Positions 33,859-46,116 of a stretch of DNA of 64,000 nt are shown here, in pieces. Position 1 is the stretch's first letter. Every line of letters begins with the position of its first letter. The DNA comes from Lineolata rhizophorae. Taxonomy: Eukaryota > Ascomycota > Dothideomycetes > Lineolatales > Lineolataceae. A program made the translations under genes and the position numbers. The stretch is taken from the NCBI GenBank assembly GCA_010093515.1, contig MU001695.1, positions 212,157-276,156 on the forward strand, written 5' to 3'. A model generated the notes under the pieces. That model did not search any database, was not told the DNA's origin, and saw only the letters and a list, made by a program, of their open reading frames with translations.

Positions 33859-35950
33859 TCACTCCCAAACATTCGAAAACAAATCGTCATTTCCCCCAAA
33901 TCCGCCACCAACCGGCTTCGGCGGCGCCGGCGGTCCAGTCGAATTCCCGCCTGTCGGGGCTGGCGCCGGCGCCGCAGACGCCCACCCGCCAAAATCCTCG
34001 TCCGCACTAATATGCGCCGCGCCGCTGCCGCCACTACCGCTGCCACTACCCCATCCCGCTCCAGCGCCCGTGTGCGACGACGTCGGCGCGGCGGAGCTAC
34101 CCCAGCCAAAACTGTCGTCCTTGGGCGGCGGCGGCGGGGACTTAGGAGTCGCCGCGCTAGCGGCGGTAGGTGCTGGATCGGGCGAGCCCCAGGCATCGTT
34201 GCTGCCCCAGGCGTCCATATTGGAGAAGCCGGTGTAGCTCGGGACGGCGGTGGCGGTGGTTTGCTGTGGAGGGGCGGGCTTGGGCTTCGAGAGGTTGAAG
34301 GGGGAATCCATCGTGGGCGGTTTCGGCGCGGCCGCGGTCGAGGGCTGCGGGGGCGGCGGAGCGGGGCCCGAAGACGATGACATATTGAGGTCTACGAGGT
34401 CGGACATGCCGCCGAAGCCGGATGAAGCGGGCTTAGGCGCTGGGGGTGCGGCTGGAATTGCGGTCGACGAGAAGTCCCCGAAACCGCTGCCCGAGCTGAA
34501 TGTTCTGTTTTTCTGCACTGGCGCTCCTACTAGCGGTCCGGCCGGAGGAGCCGGGCTAGAAATACTATCGAAGAAGCTACCGCCAGAGCCAAAAGCAGAC
34601 GTAGAACTAGGGGTCTGGCGGTGGCCTGATGAACCCATGGCACCTGTCAAACCGGCAAAGTGATCCGGCTTCGCCGCGGGTTGCTGCTGAGGCGGTGAGG
34701 AGGGCGTCATGCTCAAGCTTGAAAACGCATCGTTTAGTCCGCCAGGAGAACCTGACGATCGCGGTGGCTGAGTGTGTTGCGGCGATCCCATGCCGCCAAA
34801 CGAACCGGAATGTGAGGGCTGATGATGTGGCTGGCTAGGAGCGGTAGCCGGTTTGGATGCATAGAGTGAGAGGATAGATTGCTTTAGGTCTGGCCGAGAT
34901 TGTGTAGTGGTACCGACTGCAGACGCGGTGCTTGCCGGCCTCGAAGGCGGGGAAGTCGCCCCGCTAGGACTTCCAAAGAAATCCAGCCCAAGGAGAGAGT
35001 CTCCCGCTTTTGTTTGCTTTGGCGGGGCTGGCTCAGCCTTAGGGGGCACTCCAGGTCGGGCAGTGATGGAAGGTTCTGTTGTGCTCGGCCGAGGTGGAGC
35101 AGGGGCAGCGGGCTCGTCGTCACCGAACAGATCTATATTGGCAGCAGGCTGACGAGAAGGGTGACTCGACGTCGATGATATCCGTTGTGATGCAGATCGG
35201 TCCAATTTCGCTCGGTCTTGTACCACATTAAGAGGTACATTGTCATCGCCATCAGTGCCTAGAGTAGACGGATCAGGAATTCCTCCATCCATTACCCAAC
35301 GCTTAGATTCGTATTTTGTGCGGATAAAACTTTCGATCTTGCTTTGAATAGTGTAAGCATAAATTATTTTAAGTTTGAACGTGAGTGAGGAGACGTACGC
35401 TTCTGAGGGCACGTGGCCTGGAGCCAGTTTTGCTTCCCAATACCTGTGTGATGCATGTCAGTATGGCGCTGAAGTAGCACGTCTGGCAAAACTAACTTAT
35501 TCGCCCGGGCATTGCCCCAACGCAGCATATTTTGTAGCTGCTCATCGGTCCAGGAGTCCAAATCAACAGATTTAACCCTGCTGATGTGCGTTCCCATTCC
35601 GCGGTGGATACCAGAGCATCTACGGAAGAGTAGTTAGCCTACTCGCACCTCACCAAGCACACAATTTCCCGCCTATAGATGGATGAGACGACCCAAAGGT
35701 TCGCGGTTACCGTACCGAATGCACACAAATACGCCAAGGTTCCAGCTTGCCCATCGTGGATCTGCCAGACGCTCAAAGTTAGTCTTGCGATGAGGTGCTG
35801 CGCGTACGGGAACGGGTTGGAATAAGGAGGCCTACGTTTATTGCGCTTGCAGTCCGCACAGCTCTTGTTGCTCTCCAGCTTAACGAGGCTCTTGAGTGTT
35901 TGCTGGTTCTGGGCAGCCCGGTCGGCCGCCGGATTCGGTCGTCGCGACAT
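33859..35950 (-). CDS. AGE2: ArfGAP, Age2/SMAP type
   Basis: GTPase-activating protein for Arf, acting in trans-Golgi and endosomal vesicle traffic. Five exons: 35836-35950, 35716-35761, 35497-35619, 35399-35443 and 33859-35341; the product is 603 aa. The ArfGAP domain (about 15-130) is spread over the first four short exons: CADCKRNKHPRWASWNLG, VFVCIRCSGIHRGMGTHIS, VKSVDLDSWTDEQLQNM, and the YWEAKLAPGHVPSEAKIESF block. The Zn site is CX2C-X17-CX2C (C31, C34, C52, C55) and the arginine finger lies in IHRGMG. The remaining 470 residues are a Pro/Ser/Gly/Ala-rich disordered tail with repeated Trp/Gly-Asn-Asp segments near the end (NMDAWGSNDAWGSPD), possibly clathrin- or adaptor-binding. The symbol follows the yeast family; Age2 rather than Gcs1/Glo3 is suggested by the HPRWASWNLGVF variant. 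Confidence 0.9.
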
Positions 35951-36815
35951 GGTCTGCGGCGGCCGAGGCGAAACTGGCGGCGATGATGGCGTCGAGAAAT
36001 AGATGCGGGGATGCAATACCGCAGAGCGCAAGAAGAGTGATGATGCACGAAGCAGCCCGCAAGTCCGTGGGTATTGGAGCAAGGTGAGTGGGTCCAGGGA
36101 AGCGAGACGCTGGCGGCTGGCGCTGCGAGGAGGTGGGTTCTTTGGCTGGGGCTGTTATTGTCCCGCTGGCATCGCCATGGCCGATACCGATCCCGGTCGC
36201 AGCCCGGGGACAGGTCGCGGAGTGATATCACGTAAGCGAGCATTCGTTTGGCGCCTTTGCAATCGCCTAAGACCCGAGGCCCGTTTTACAATGGTACCTG
36301 CGCCGTGACCTCTGAGGAAGGCATGGCCCGTTTGACGAGAATTATAGGAGTGTATACGAGTACACAATCCAGTTTGTTTTACCAGGTGCTCAACCAAGGG
36401 CTTTGTTCTCACGTGGATCGCCTCTTTAAAGACAGGGACGTATTTCGCTTTCTGGTCTGTCTGTTTTTGGCCGTCGCTACCATTTTACTTCAATATTATC
36501 ACGCAAGCGACGAAGGTAGCAGCAGCTGGAATAGCTAGTAGACAGAATAACAATAATTCTGCAATCTATCCTAGAATATCTAAACGCGTACTCTGGTGCC
36601 ATACCCAAGGCCCAAGCACGTTGCGTTTCCAAGAGAATGCCGTACACCACATATGCACCACACATGCACAAGAGCCGGAAACCGAATAAAAACCTATTGC
36701 CAGGCCATGCTTTCCCAGCCTGTGCTTTTCACCTAACGCCAAGCACCTCACCTATCCTAGAAGAACCCATAAGACCGGTCGAAAGCTATCGACTTTCCAC
36801 GCCTAGAAGCGGAAA
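35951..36815. other. intergenic between AGE2 start and LUC7 stop
   Basis: About 865 bases. The left part holds the AGE2 promoter and leader; the right part the LUC7 3' untranslated region. No coding region is supported. Confidence 0.55.
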
Positions 36816-37837
36816 TTACCACCTCCCAACGTACCCACCACTTCTACCACCGCGATAGCCACGACCACCGTATCCACCGGGTCCACGGCGTCCATAAGGG
36901 ACACGATCGCCAGCTCCTCCGTCTATGTCGCCGCGAGGTCCCTGGGGTTCCGTAGTCTCCGGCCTATGTGGGGGAGGCTTGCCCTTGTACTCCTTGGCCA
37001 GCTGCTCATACGTCTTTCGCATCTGCGCGTAGCCAAGATGCATTTTGCCGTAGAAGTGGTCGGCCAGGCGGCGGTCGTTGTCGAGGCGAGATAGGTAAGC
37101 GCCGCAAACGTCGCACACTTGGAGTTTCTGGTGTCCAGAAGGGCCGGAGGTGTCGGACAGGGCTTTGAGCTCGCGCTCACGCTCCTCCTTGGCCTGCTTG
37201 TACTGACGGATCTTAAAATAATCCATCACTGCGAGAGACACCGCACCGGACTTGCCCAACGCACGGACCTCTTCTAGGCCGATGTTGATGTTTTCGGAGA
37301 GGTCGGAGATTTGTTTGAGCTTAAATTTGTACTCGGTAAGCTACTTTCAGTTATCTTGATCTCGAGCGCACGAAATGATATCTAAATACTGACCAAAATG
37401 TTTGTCTGGCGAATCTCGTCCGGAGTCTTCTCAAGCCTACGCTGGGCAGTCTCAATGCGGCGATTGCACTCGTCAACGTACTTCTGCATGTCGCGCATAT
37501 AGTCGTATTCGAAGCCCCAGCGCTTCTTTTGCTCGTTGTTGGCCTCTTCGTATTCACTCTTCAAGGGCTCGCTATGGACTTTGGGGCATGGACCGAAATC
37601 TTGCTTGGTGTTGGTGAACAAGTCATGAGGACATGTTCCGACCAGGTATGAGCGGCACACCTTTGAGTCGGTCATGGAAAGCTGCGGGCCGCGACTAGTG
37701 CCAGGGCCGGACATGAGCTGCTCGCCCATGAGCTGCTCTGTAGAAGGGTTAGACTCGCCTGTGCCTTTTTTTTTTTTTTAGTTGAATTCGGAATATGCAG
37801 GATACTTACCAAGCAGCTTGCGCTGTTCGGCGGCCAT
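36816..37837 (-). CDS. LUC7: U1 snRNP component, LUC7 family
   Basis: Splicing factor that stabilises 5' splice-site recognition by U1 snRNP in the nucleus. Exons are 37810-37837, 37394-37737 and 36816-37340; the product is 298 aa. Intron 1 (72 nt) ends in a long T tract plus TCTACAG. Intron 2 (53 nt) uses a GTCAGT donor. The first exon encodes MAAEQRKLL. Two zinc fingers are present: CRSYLVGTCPHDLF with DFGPCPKVHSE, and CDVCGAYLSRLDNDRR with HFYGKMHLGY. A coiled-coil stretch lies between (YVDECNRRIETAQRRLEKTP). The C-terminus is an RGG-like Gly/Arg/Tyr tail rather than a long RS domain. It is divergent from GPI16 with 287 bases between the start codons. Confidence 0.94.
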
Positions 37838-38124
37838 GTTGTTGGGTGTGCCCTCTCGGGTTGCGGTGGGTGTTAAGAGGAAGAGCAAACCGTGAACCGA
37901 CGCGCACGATGTAGACGGTTGTGGAAGGCGGTTTTGCCGCGTCAGACCGCCTCGCGCCACAAGTCAAATGGTGCGAACACTTCTCGACGCTTCTCAGGAG
38001 CACGTCAACTACGCGCCGCTATTTCCACCTGTACGTACCTACGGATTCGCGACGCGCCTTGCGCATTCCGGCGCTGCCCCGCAACAGTCATGGAGCTGCA
38101 GTGTGTGCACCAATAATTATAGCG
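37838..38124. promoter_or_regulatory. bidirectional promoter LUC7/GPI16
   Basis: A 287-base space between divergent start codons. Four scattered ACGCG/CGCGT words occur in it, spread over about 150 bases, which serves as a background comparison for the denser groups near NSE2 and RAP1. No TATA box is evident. Confidence 0.6.
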
Positions 38125-40105
38125 ATGCGTGTTCTTTTCCTGTTCCTCCTGGCGGCTGGTGCCCTCGTCATCGCGGCGTCGACAGACTACGACGAGCGTC
38201 TTCTCCTCCGACCCCTACCGCAAGGGGCCCTTTTGGCCTCGTTCAACTTCAAGAGCAATTCATCCGCAACCGCGTTCGACGAGCAGAATTTTCGATATTT
38301 CCCCCGTTCGCTCGGACAGATTCTCCAACATGCGCATACCAAGGAGCTTCATCTGCGCTTTAGCGTCGGTCGATGGGATGCGGAAAGCTGGGGAGTCCGG
38401 CCGTGGGATGGCGCTCGTGAAGGTGGCACTGGAGTTGAGCTCTGGGCTTGGGTCGATGCCCAGTCGGACGATGAGTATGTCATCTTGCTGGCTTGGATAA
38501 TTATTCATATTGACTAATTATTTGGTCTTGAACACTAAGGGCCGATGCACGATGGCTTACGCTAACGAATGCCTTGTCTGGTCTATTCTGCGCCTCGCTC
38601 AACTTCATTGACTCGACGCGGACCATTCGGCCGGTGAAGATTTTCCAGCCGGAAGGGTACCACCCCCCTAGCTCAACCGACAGCCTACATCTTCTACATG
38701 GCACCTTGCCACACGAAGTGGTCTGCACGGAGAACCTCACTCCTTTTCTTAAGCTCTTGCCTTGCAAGGGTAAGGCGGGAATATCAAGCCTGTTCGACGG
38801 TCACAGGCTGTTTGATGCTGCCTGGCAGACAATGGCGATTGACGTGCGCCCTGTTTGTCCTCAAACCGGTGCGGACTGTGTGCTTGAAATGGAACAGACC
38901 GTAGATATGGTGCTAGATATTGATCGTTCGAAGAGACCACGAGGTATTTTTGACAAACCGCCCCTGCTCGCCATGCAAATCTAACTGTAGTAGATAATCC
39001 GATTCCGCGGCCCCTACCTTTAGAACAAATCGAGTGCGACAACAGCAAGCCATACCCTGGCCATGATTCTTGCTTTCCGCTGAGCAAAACCAACGAGCCC
39101 GCTTGGAGCATCTCCGAGGTATTTGGACGATCAATAGCGGGCTCCTGTCCCCTTTCAGGGCAACATGGGATGGCATCCCAGAGCGTTTGCGTCAATGTCC
39201 CCTCCGAGCGTACGGTCTACCCTGAAAGTTCCAGAAAATTCAAGGAAGTGCGACACGACAAAGAATCGTTGAGATGCTACGAACTTCCAGGTATAAAATC
39301 AGCACCTTGATGATTTATCCTTAACAAAAGGCAAAAATTGCTCACGTACTACGCAGTCGGTTCTGATTTTGATCTCTCCGTTTCTGAGCAACCGCCTGAT
39401 GTTCGGATACCTTTGCGGCAGCCCACTATCTATGCGGCAAGGTCGATTACAGGCCATGGCCAAGAGCGCGGTGGGGTTCAGACTGTCATTGTAAATTCGT
39501 CCCCAACGTCTTCGATCGAGGTGGCTTACCTAGAGTCGCTACCTTGGTTTATGAAGCCATACCTTCACACTTTGCTTGCTACAGTCTCGGGCCCGAAATC
39601 GCCATCGTCCTCCGGTTCGACCACCTCGATAAAAGAAACGTACTATCGCCCGGCAGTTGATCGCCACCGTGGTACGCACCTAGAGCTCGTCTTGTCGATC
39701 CCTGCGGCATCGACTCTTACTCTCACATACGATTTTGACAAGGCTGTCCTTCGGTACACAGAATATCCTCCAGATGCAAACAGAGGGTTTGACGTGGCTC
39801 CGGCTGTTATCAAGCTGCTCTCGCCTCCCACCGCCAACCAAGAGTCGAAGGGGGTCTACCTGCGAACGACGAGCCTACTATTGCCCCTGCCTACGCCTGA
39901 TTTTAGTATGCCGTATAACGTCATCATTTTGACCAGCACGGTTATGGCTCTAGGCTTTGGTAGCATATTCAACTTATTGGTGAGGCGGTTCGTTGCCGTT
40001 GATGAAGTGCCTGTTTGGGCTCCAAGCGGTTTACACACGAAGATTGGAGCTCTTGTAAAAGTTTTGGCAGCGACATTTCGTAAGCCGCGGGCTGATAGTG
40101 AATGA
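38125..40105 (+). CDS. GPI16: GPI transamidase subunit Gpi16/PIG-T
   Basis: ER-membrane subunit of the complex that attaches GPI anchors to proteins. Exons are 38125-38474, 38540-38943, 38994-39290 and 39357-40105; the product is 599 aa. The start MRVLFLFLLAAGALVIAAS is a signal peptide. The lumenal region carries family blocks: LLLRPLPQGALLASFNF, LHLRFSVGRWDAESWG, GGTGVELWAWV, the ARWLTLTNALSGLFCASLNF block completed by the first junction, and RQPTIYAARSITGHGQERGG in the last exon. A single C-terminal transmembrane helix is at about 535-557 (NVIILTSTVMALGFGSIFNL) with a short cytosolic tail. All three introns are needed to keep frame. Size and topology match the family. Confidence 0.95.
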
Positions 40106-42139
40106 AATTTTGGTCGCAAGACAATTTCCTAATTCATTGGTACTCAATTATGTGTACGGATGTGAGCATGCTATCTTATCCACAAGCGGCTGTGTTTTCC
40201 GTAGCTCTTCGTTCGGGCCAGCTAGCTCTATTGGAGTCAGCTTCTAGTGCGGTTCTAGGCCGATAGGATCATCGCAAGCTTAACAGAAGTTCTAGGCTCA
40301 AATTATGTCAATGTCTCGAGGACACGTTAGCATCCTGAGGTTGATTTAGACCATCTACCACAGCCCAGCACTACTAAAATTTCTTGATACGTCGAACGTG
40401 GTTCAACGCCCCTATTATGATTCGGCACATCTTCCATAATTCACCCGTTTCCCTCGTAGCCCAGCTACCCTGAGCAATCGATGATACTCAGCCATATCGT
40501 ATCAGAGTTCAATTTCCCCTTTTGTGCCTCTTTCTCTCGGTTAGGCCGACATCTTCTTTCTCACCAACATATTTTAGATCCTTATGTTTGGAAGGTTCTA
40601 TGAGGTGGTGGACAACCCTTTGTCGAACTCTACCGACACTACAGATGCTGACGACTAGAAAACGGAGTCGGATTCGATGCCATTTCCATGAAGATAGGAC
40701 GTCCTTACTAGTCACCAAGGTATTGCTTGAGGCTATATCGGTCTCTAGCCATTCCCCTTACACGCCAAAGCTGACCAGCGGTTAGTATCATGAGGCCTAG
40801 TGACCCGCAGAATGGGCTTCAAGCTCGACTTCTAGGACCGGCTTCAAGTGCATGTTGTTGTTAGGCGCAATATTCAGCACCTTGCAGCGCTGGGGTTAGT
40901 GATCAAGTTTATGACACGAGGACTTTCTTCGGGCGCTCTAGCAACATAGTTACCGCAAGGCGCTCGGAAACTATTGGAGAAGGATTTCGTATTGCATTTT
41001 TGGCTGCTATCGCAAATTTGAAACTTGACTACGAGTAGAACGGTCAGCTTTTGAAACGAGAGCGTGTACGAGATCTATGAGAAAATCCTTCATGCGCTAC
41101 CATAAACATGTAAACTCGAGCAGCAAGCGGCCAGTTTAGGCGCCCAATCATGGGCGGTCGTCTAGGCCCAAAATAGAGCGAGTGCAATAGTAGGTGTCTC
41201 TCCGGGGTTAGAGGAGGCCTCCCGCAGTGGCCGAGAATATTTCCCATCTCCCGACTGGACAATGCCTGCGTCCTCCCATCTTCAGTCTAACTTGCGCTCA
41301 CAATGGCGGCCAAGGCCTACCTTTCAGGGGGAGGTGTCATATCGAGGTTGGTGGACGTAGTCATCTTCTACCCGGACGAGGAAACTATTAGTCTAAACGG
41401 GGTTTGTGGTACTAAGAACGCGAGGGATGTAGATAAGGAGAAGAGGGAAGGCCATTAGTACACCATGTTTATCGGTGGGTTCAGATACGCTAGGGCTAGT
41501 AGGAAGCCGTTCCAACCGGAAGCTTAGATACATAAATAGGTAATGCTAGACCCAGGCATTGTTGGAATGCTATTGTTTCCGAATATTGTCGAAATAGTCA
41601 ATGTATGGTTCAATCTACCGATAGAGCGCTACGGGAATAAGCTCTCCTTTTCCAACGCCGACTGCCGGGCAACTCCGTCCAAGTTCGGCATTAAGACGTT
41701 GGTCAGACTGAGCCGAGTGGTCTGGTCGCTAGGGCAGGCAGCAAAAATTATAACTCTGCCCTTTTGAATGGAAGGCTTAATGCAAGTGAAGTAATATTGA
41801 GCAACAGCTTCTTGAATGATGTTGTGGTACTAATAACTTAGTATGCGACCTGTGGGCAAATATAATGCGTTTTGCGCAAAGAGACTATTAGCCTACGTTT
41901 GCCCGCCAACTGGTAGAGTATGCGGACCGTCTTCTCATTTATGGAATAAGTACATAGATTTGATTAATATATATTTACTTATTTACGTAGACAGCATTTA
42001 CCACCCTAGACGGGTATGCGCACCGGAACCACGAAGAAAAGCAGTCAAGACCCAGAATCAACAAACGAGAAACGAAATACGCAACCATGGAAACAAGAGA
42101 CGACCCAAAAGAAAAACAGAACATCAGGAGGAAGGACAT
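40106..42139. other. intergenic, about 2 kb
   Basis: No gene is supported between GPI16 and the sulfurase-like gene, both of which end here (tail to tail). Short frames at 41,044-41,262 (minus) and 41,543-41,767 (plus) show no recognisable domain. The length is unusual for a convergent spacer in this window, where others are 87-175 or about 470 bases, so it may hide a decayed gene or element. Confidence 0.5.
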
Positions 42140-43892
42140 TTATACCACGACGGTGGTGTTCCTCGGACCGACAAGCCTCCCCATCTTCCTAGTCCACCTC
42201 TTCGCCTTAGACAGCACTTGCGATTTTACCGCTTCCTCGACTTTCACCGTCAGCCCGATGACCTTCTGTTCGACCTCAGTCACCGAGCCTTCCGAAGCAC
42301 ACTCAGCCGAGCTGGTTATGCCAGTGAACTCCTCCCTCAGAAACTCGATTAGCCTCGTAACATCCTGAAGCGTGCTCATGGCTCCCAGGCTCGCCCTGAC
42401 CACACCCGTCGGTCTCCCCATCATGATCTCGTGGGGCTGGCTACATCTATGGCCTGCGGCATAGGCGGCTCGCATTTCCTTCGCCGAAAAGGCTAGATGT
42501 GTAGCGACGCCGCCCGGATTGCAGAGACCGCCACTGCGAACAAAGACGCCCTGTGTATCGGCGGCGCGTTCAACCTCCCCATAGCCGATGACGGAGCCGT
42601 TAGTGCGCAGGACGTTGAAAGCTAGTGTGGCACCCTGCGTAGCGGCGTTGCCGTATACCGCGGCTGTGTCATTGTACACGGCTAATAGTGGTGCGCCGTT
42701 GGGGTGGCGCATCTCGACAGCCGCAGCGTGCAGCGTCCGAATTAGGAACGCGGTGTGCGACGAGATACGACCCATGGAGCCGAAGAGCTGTTGGTGGGTT
42801 GCCATGGCAATATCGAGGGCGATTATGGAGTGGAAGGGTAGAGTTCCGTCCTCCAGCGCCTCGTGCAAAGACTCGCGCTTCGCGTGCCACGTGTCGTCAA
42901 GGGCGATGACCATGTCGACGGTGCCACCGCCAAAATAGCGGCGCTGGCGCAGGATCGAGCCACTAGATTTGCGTACGATGAGGGCGCCCAGGTCTGGGAA
43001 CCCAAAGATCTTGTAGAAAGAGAGGGCGGTGAAATCTGGACTAGCGGCAGGATCACTGAAATCGAGTTGGGCTGTGGTGGCCAGGGCAGCTGCGTCAAGG
43101 AGAGTATACACTCTCTTCCGTTTTGAGTCGGAATGGATTCTTTGGCACCTTCTATTATGTTAGATTAGGGCCCAGACAAAAGATTACTGGTTGGAGAACT
43201 CACCAAGAAAGTGGCAGCCGACGGCCAGTCATGTTAGACTGCCCTGGGTACGCGAACAGTCCAACGCGGCCGTCTCCTGTCGGGCAACTGTTTTCGATCC
43301 ATGACTCCACTTCCGAGTCGCTCTTGAAGCATCTGTGGAGATTCTTTGATATCTCGCGGACGCCAACGAGGCTGGTGTGTGCGTCGCGATGATAGCCATA
43401 CCAGAACTTTTCAGAGGTTCTGTTCTGGTGGTCCCTGAAGGCATCGGTGACAACTTTGATAGCCGCAGTCGCGTTTGCAACAAACACAAGGTCGAAATGG
43501 TCGGGATCGGCGTTGAAAAATCGGAGAGTTCGAGCCCTCACATTGTCCACACGCCGGCCGGACACAACTGAAGGCGTTGAGTTAGAGTGTGGATTGCCGT
43601 ATAGATTGGCGATAAGATCGGCGGAGAAGTTATCAATGAGGGATTTTGAGTAAAGCTGCATTTTATGAGAAACTTAATATAGGTACGGCATCGGAGTCTG
43701 CCTACTGTTGTTCCCGCGTGATCTAGATAGGTTTTGCCTGCACGTGGTTAGGACTGAGACGCTGAGGGAAATTAATTCAGTCCACTTACCATTTAACATA
43801 GGAAACTCCTTTTCTCTCATTTGAGATATGTACTGGTCGTATTCCAGAGGCGTGTCATGTTCGCTGCGAGAATATTCGAACTTTGAGGTCAT
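42140..43892 (-). CDS. molybdenum-cofactor-sulfurase-like PLP enzyme lacking MOSC
   Basis: Exons are 43790-43892, 43706-43737, 43204-43655 and 42140-43148; the product is 531 aa. It is a class V aminotransferase-fold enzyme of the MoCo sulfurase N-terminal type, which mobilises sulfur from L-cysteine. Motifs: KTYLDHAGTTLYSKSL (completed across two junctions around the 32-nt second exon), NPHSNSTPS, FVANATAAIKVV, YHRDAHTSLVGVRE, PGQSNMTGRRLPLSWCQRI, the PLP lysine at about 242 in LSFYKIFGFPDLGALIVRK, RYFGGGTV, and the Cys-bearing loop SGGLCNPGG, which aligns with the sulfurase active-site Cys. Full-length sulfurases continue into a MOSC domain; this protein instead ends with a short basic tail. 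It may be an ancillary cysteine desulfurase-like enzyme rather than the true hxB sulfurase. Confidence 0.88.
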
Positions 43893-44599
43893 TGTGAGCA
43901 GTATGGAGAGAATAAATGGATGGCGATATTGTTTCAGCACACTGCAATTATCACTTAGAAGACAGATGGCAATGGTTATTGCACTCGGTAAATATATTTC
44001 GCTTTGATTCTCACGATGCTGTCTCGGCATTAGACGGACTGGATTCTATTCGACTGACTTTTCGCTTACATTGGCTCGAATGGATCTAGTCTCTCGACAC
44101 TGCCACGGCATCGGGGCGCCCGGCGATCAGGGAGCTAATGTGGATGGGGCAGTCCAGCCTCCGACACTGCACGGCCAGCTGGGGAGATCCGGCTGGCTAT
44201 GTCCTTCACTAGCGTACGTGGTGCGCTTGCATGGGGCTTGGAGCCTATGGACGCCTCTTCCAGCATGACGGCGACTCCGGCCACGGAGATCCCCAAGTTC
44301 CGCCGGCTAAGGGGAGTCCTCTCCATTGGGGCCGCCTGCTCGTATGCAGCAAGCCAAGAGGGTCGCGACTCCCGAGACTCCTGGACACGTACCGATCTGG
44401 GACACGAAGACGGCAGCTAAGCAGAGCATTAGTCTAACGGTTCTACACGAAGGAAATGACAGCCTGGGAAAATCGGAGGACAAATCAAAACTGAGGGCTA
44501 GCGTCGAGTGTCAACTATCCAAAGATTGGTGCGGTTCTCGGGTCCGTAACTCAAGAATATGGCAATTGATAGTCTTGCTACACTGAAATGGTCCTGTGC

Positions 44600-44634
<35 letters not shown>

Positions 44635-46116
44635 TTGATCTGCACGTCCTCGTGAGGAAAAAATTTCGAACTATTAACCTCGGGACGGGTTTCTAGCCCA
44701 ACTTGGAGCAGGAAACAAGAGCGAAGCATACCCATGAGAAGATGAGAGGAGGCTGGTTGGAGAGTCCCAAGTTCACATTCACCGAACATCCGAAAATGCA
44801 CAGATCGTGATAGCTGAAGGTTATAGGATTGTGGACCATGCAATCCTCGTGGCTACCTGACGGTCTTCGCCAGTGGCTTCGCTGCCGTGCCTCTAGCTCG
44901 GTCAGCCCGCAGGAACCGGTGAGTTCATGTCGCCTGTGGTTGGGCGTCGTCCTTGGCGGAATGCGTCGGCAGCTAGCTCATGCGTGAGACCGTCATTGGA
45001 GTCTTATCGTACCACAATCGCCGTGCCTGTTGGATTCTGGCCCCGGGGGCACGTCCTGTATACTACGTAGCCACCTAGTAGTACGACAGCGGAGGGAACG
45101 AAAGTCCGCGTTTGAAGTCAGTTGTCTAATTGGTGAGCTTGGTAGACGGAGCCGGATGAGCTTAAAATAACGTCGGTTGCAGCCCGACGATACCGTGCAA
45201 CAGGCAGGGTAACCTAGATGACGGAGAGACATGCTAATAACCGAACATGAGGGTGCCTGTTTACGCGAGAGCGTGGAACGCAGGCGCCCGGTCGTGTGGA
45301 CCTGGATGCTGCGGTCTTGGAGGTCGGCGACTTGGCGAGACTTTGGTTTCGCCGGAACTTGGTCGGGACGCCACATGTCAAGCCTCAGGCGTAGGGCTGG
45401 CTGCGAGAGGTCTGGCTCGACTCGAACATCGTGATTGGACGAAGCCTAGGCAGCTAGCACATATCAAGGACGGTCCAATTGAGACTACCGCCATTCTGGA
45501 CGTTTGGCTGCATTGGCTTCACTTAGGGGTTGGGCGCTTTCAGCCCGGGCGCTGATGAAGCGACGGCTAAAAGAGGGTTGCTGAGAAACGAATCTGGAGA
45601 CCTTGCCCTGCTTCATTTCGTCTTCTTGTGGTTGGTGGAGAGTGGATCGTCCCGCTGTCCATCTGCTCCGTCGATCTAGAACAGGATGGCGGGAGTAGAT
45701 CAGGGCGCAGCAATGCGCCCGGCGGCAAGATGCTCTCTGTGGCTTGCTGAGCCAGAGTTTATCTTGGTGCACATCAAAACGGCGAGACCGAGAACTGGCG
45801 TTCCCGACCAGTCTGCTACCTCCAGAAGCGAATGTACATACGGGCCCGGCCAACGTTGCATGACTGCAAAATCAGCTAGCTGGGGAAGGAGTGGCGCCAA
45901 CAACCAGCAGAGACCCGGCGCAGCGCCTGGACTCATGTTTTCGTGTACATAATCTATTGGGACTCGAGGCAGGTGGATGTTGGCGGGCCCTCATATAATA
46001 GAACATTCACACTACCCCCGGAAGTTAGCCACTTGGTTACGCAGGCGCATTTGCTTACTAGTTAATCGGATTCATTCTCCAGACGTTGACTTTCTTTCTT
46101 GATCTGGACGGCCAAA
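43893..46116. other. intergenic between divergent genes, about 2.2 kb
   Basis: This region lies between the divergent sulfurase-like and ABCG genes. It contains an ATT microsatellite and scattered TACGTAG words (about 45,063). Open frames on both strands overlap and show no family features. Confidence 0.55.
44600..44635 (+). repeat. (TAT/ATT)n microsatellite, about 12 units
   Basis: An uninterrupted run of the trinucleotide TAT/ATT spans about 36 bases before TTTTGATC. It is noncoding and likely to vary in length between strains. Confidence 0.9.

Noticed and set aside
34012-34663. Plus-strand frames opposite AGE2
   Set aside because: Mirror of the low-complexity Pro/Ser/Gly tail of the ArfGAP.
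44600-44635. Telomere-like or CRISPR-like repeat
   Set aside because: A plain TAT/ATT trinucleotide run; not TTAGGG and no spacers.
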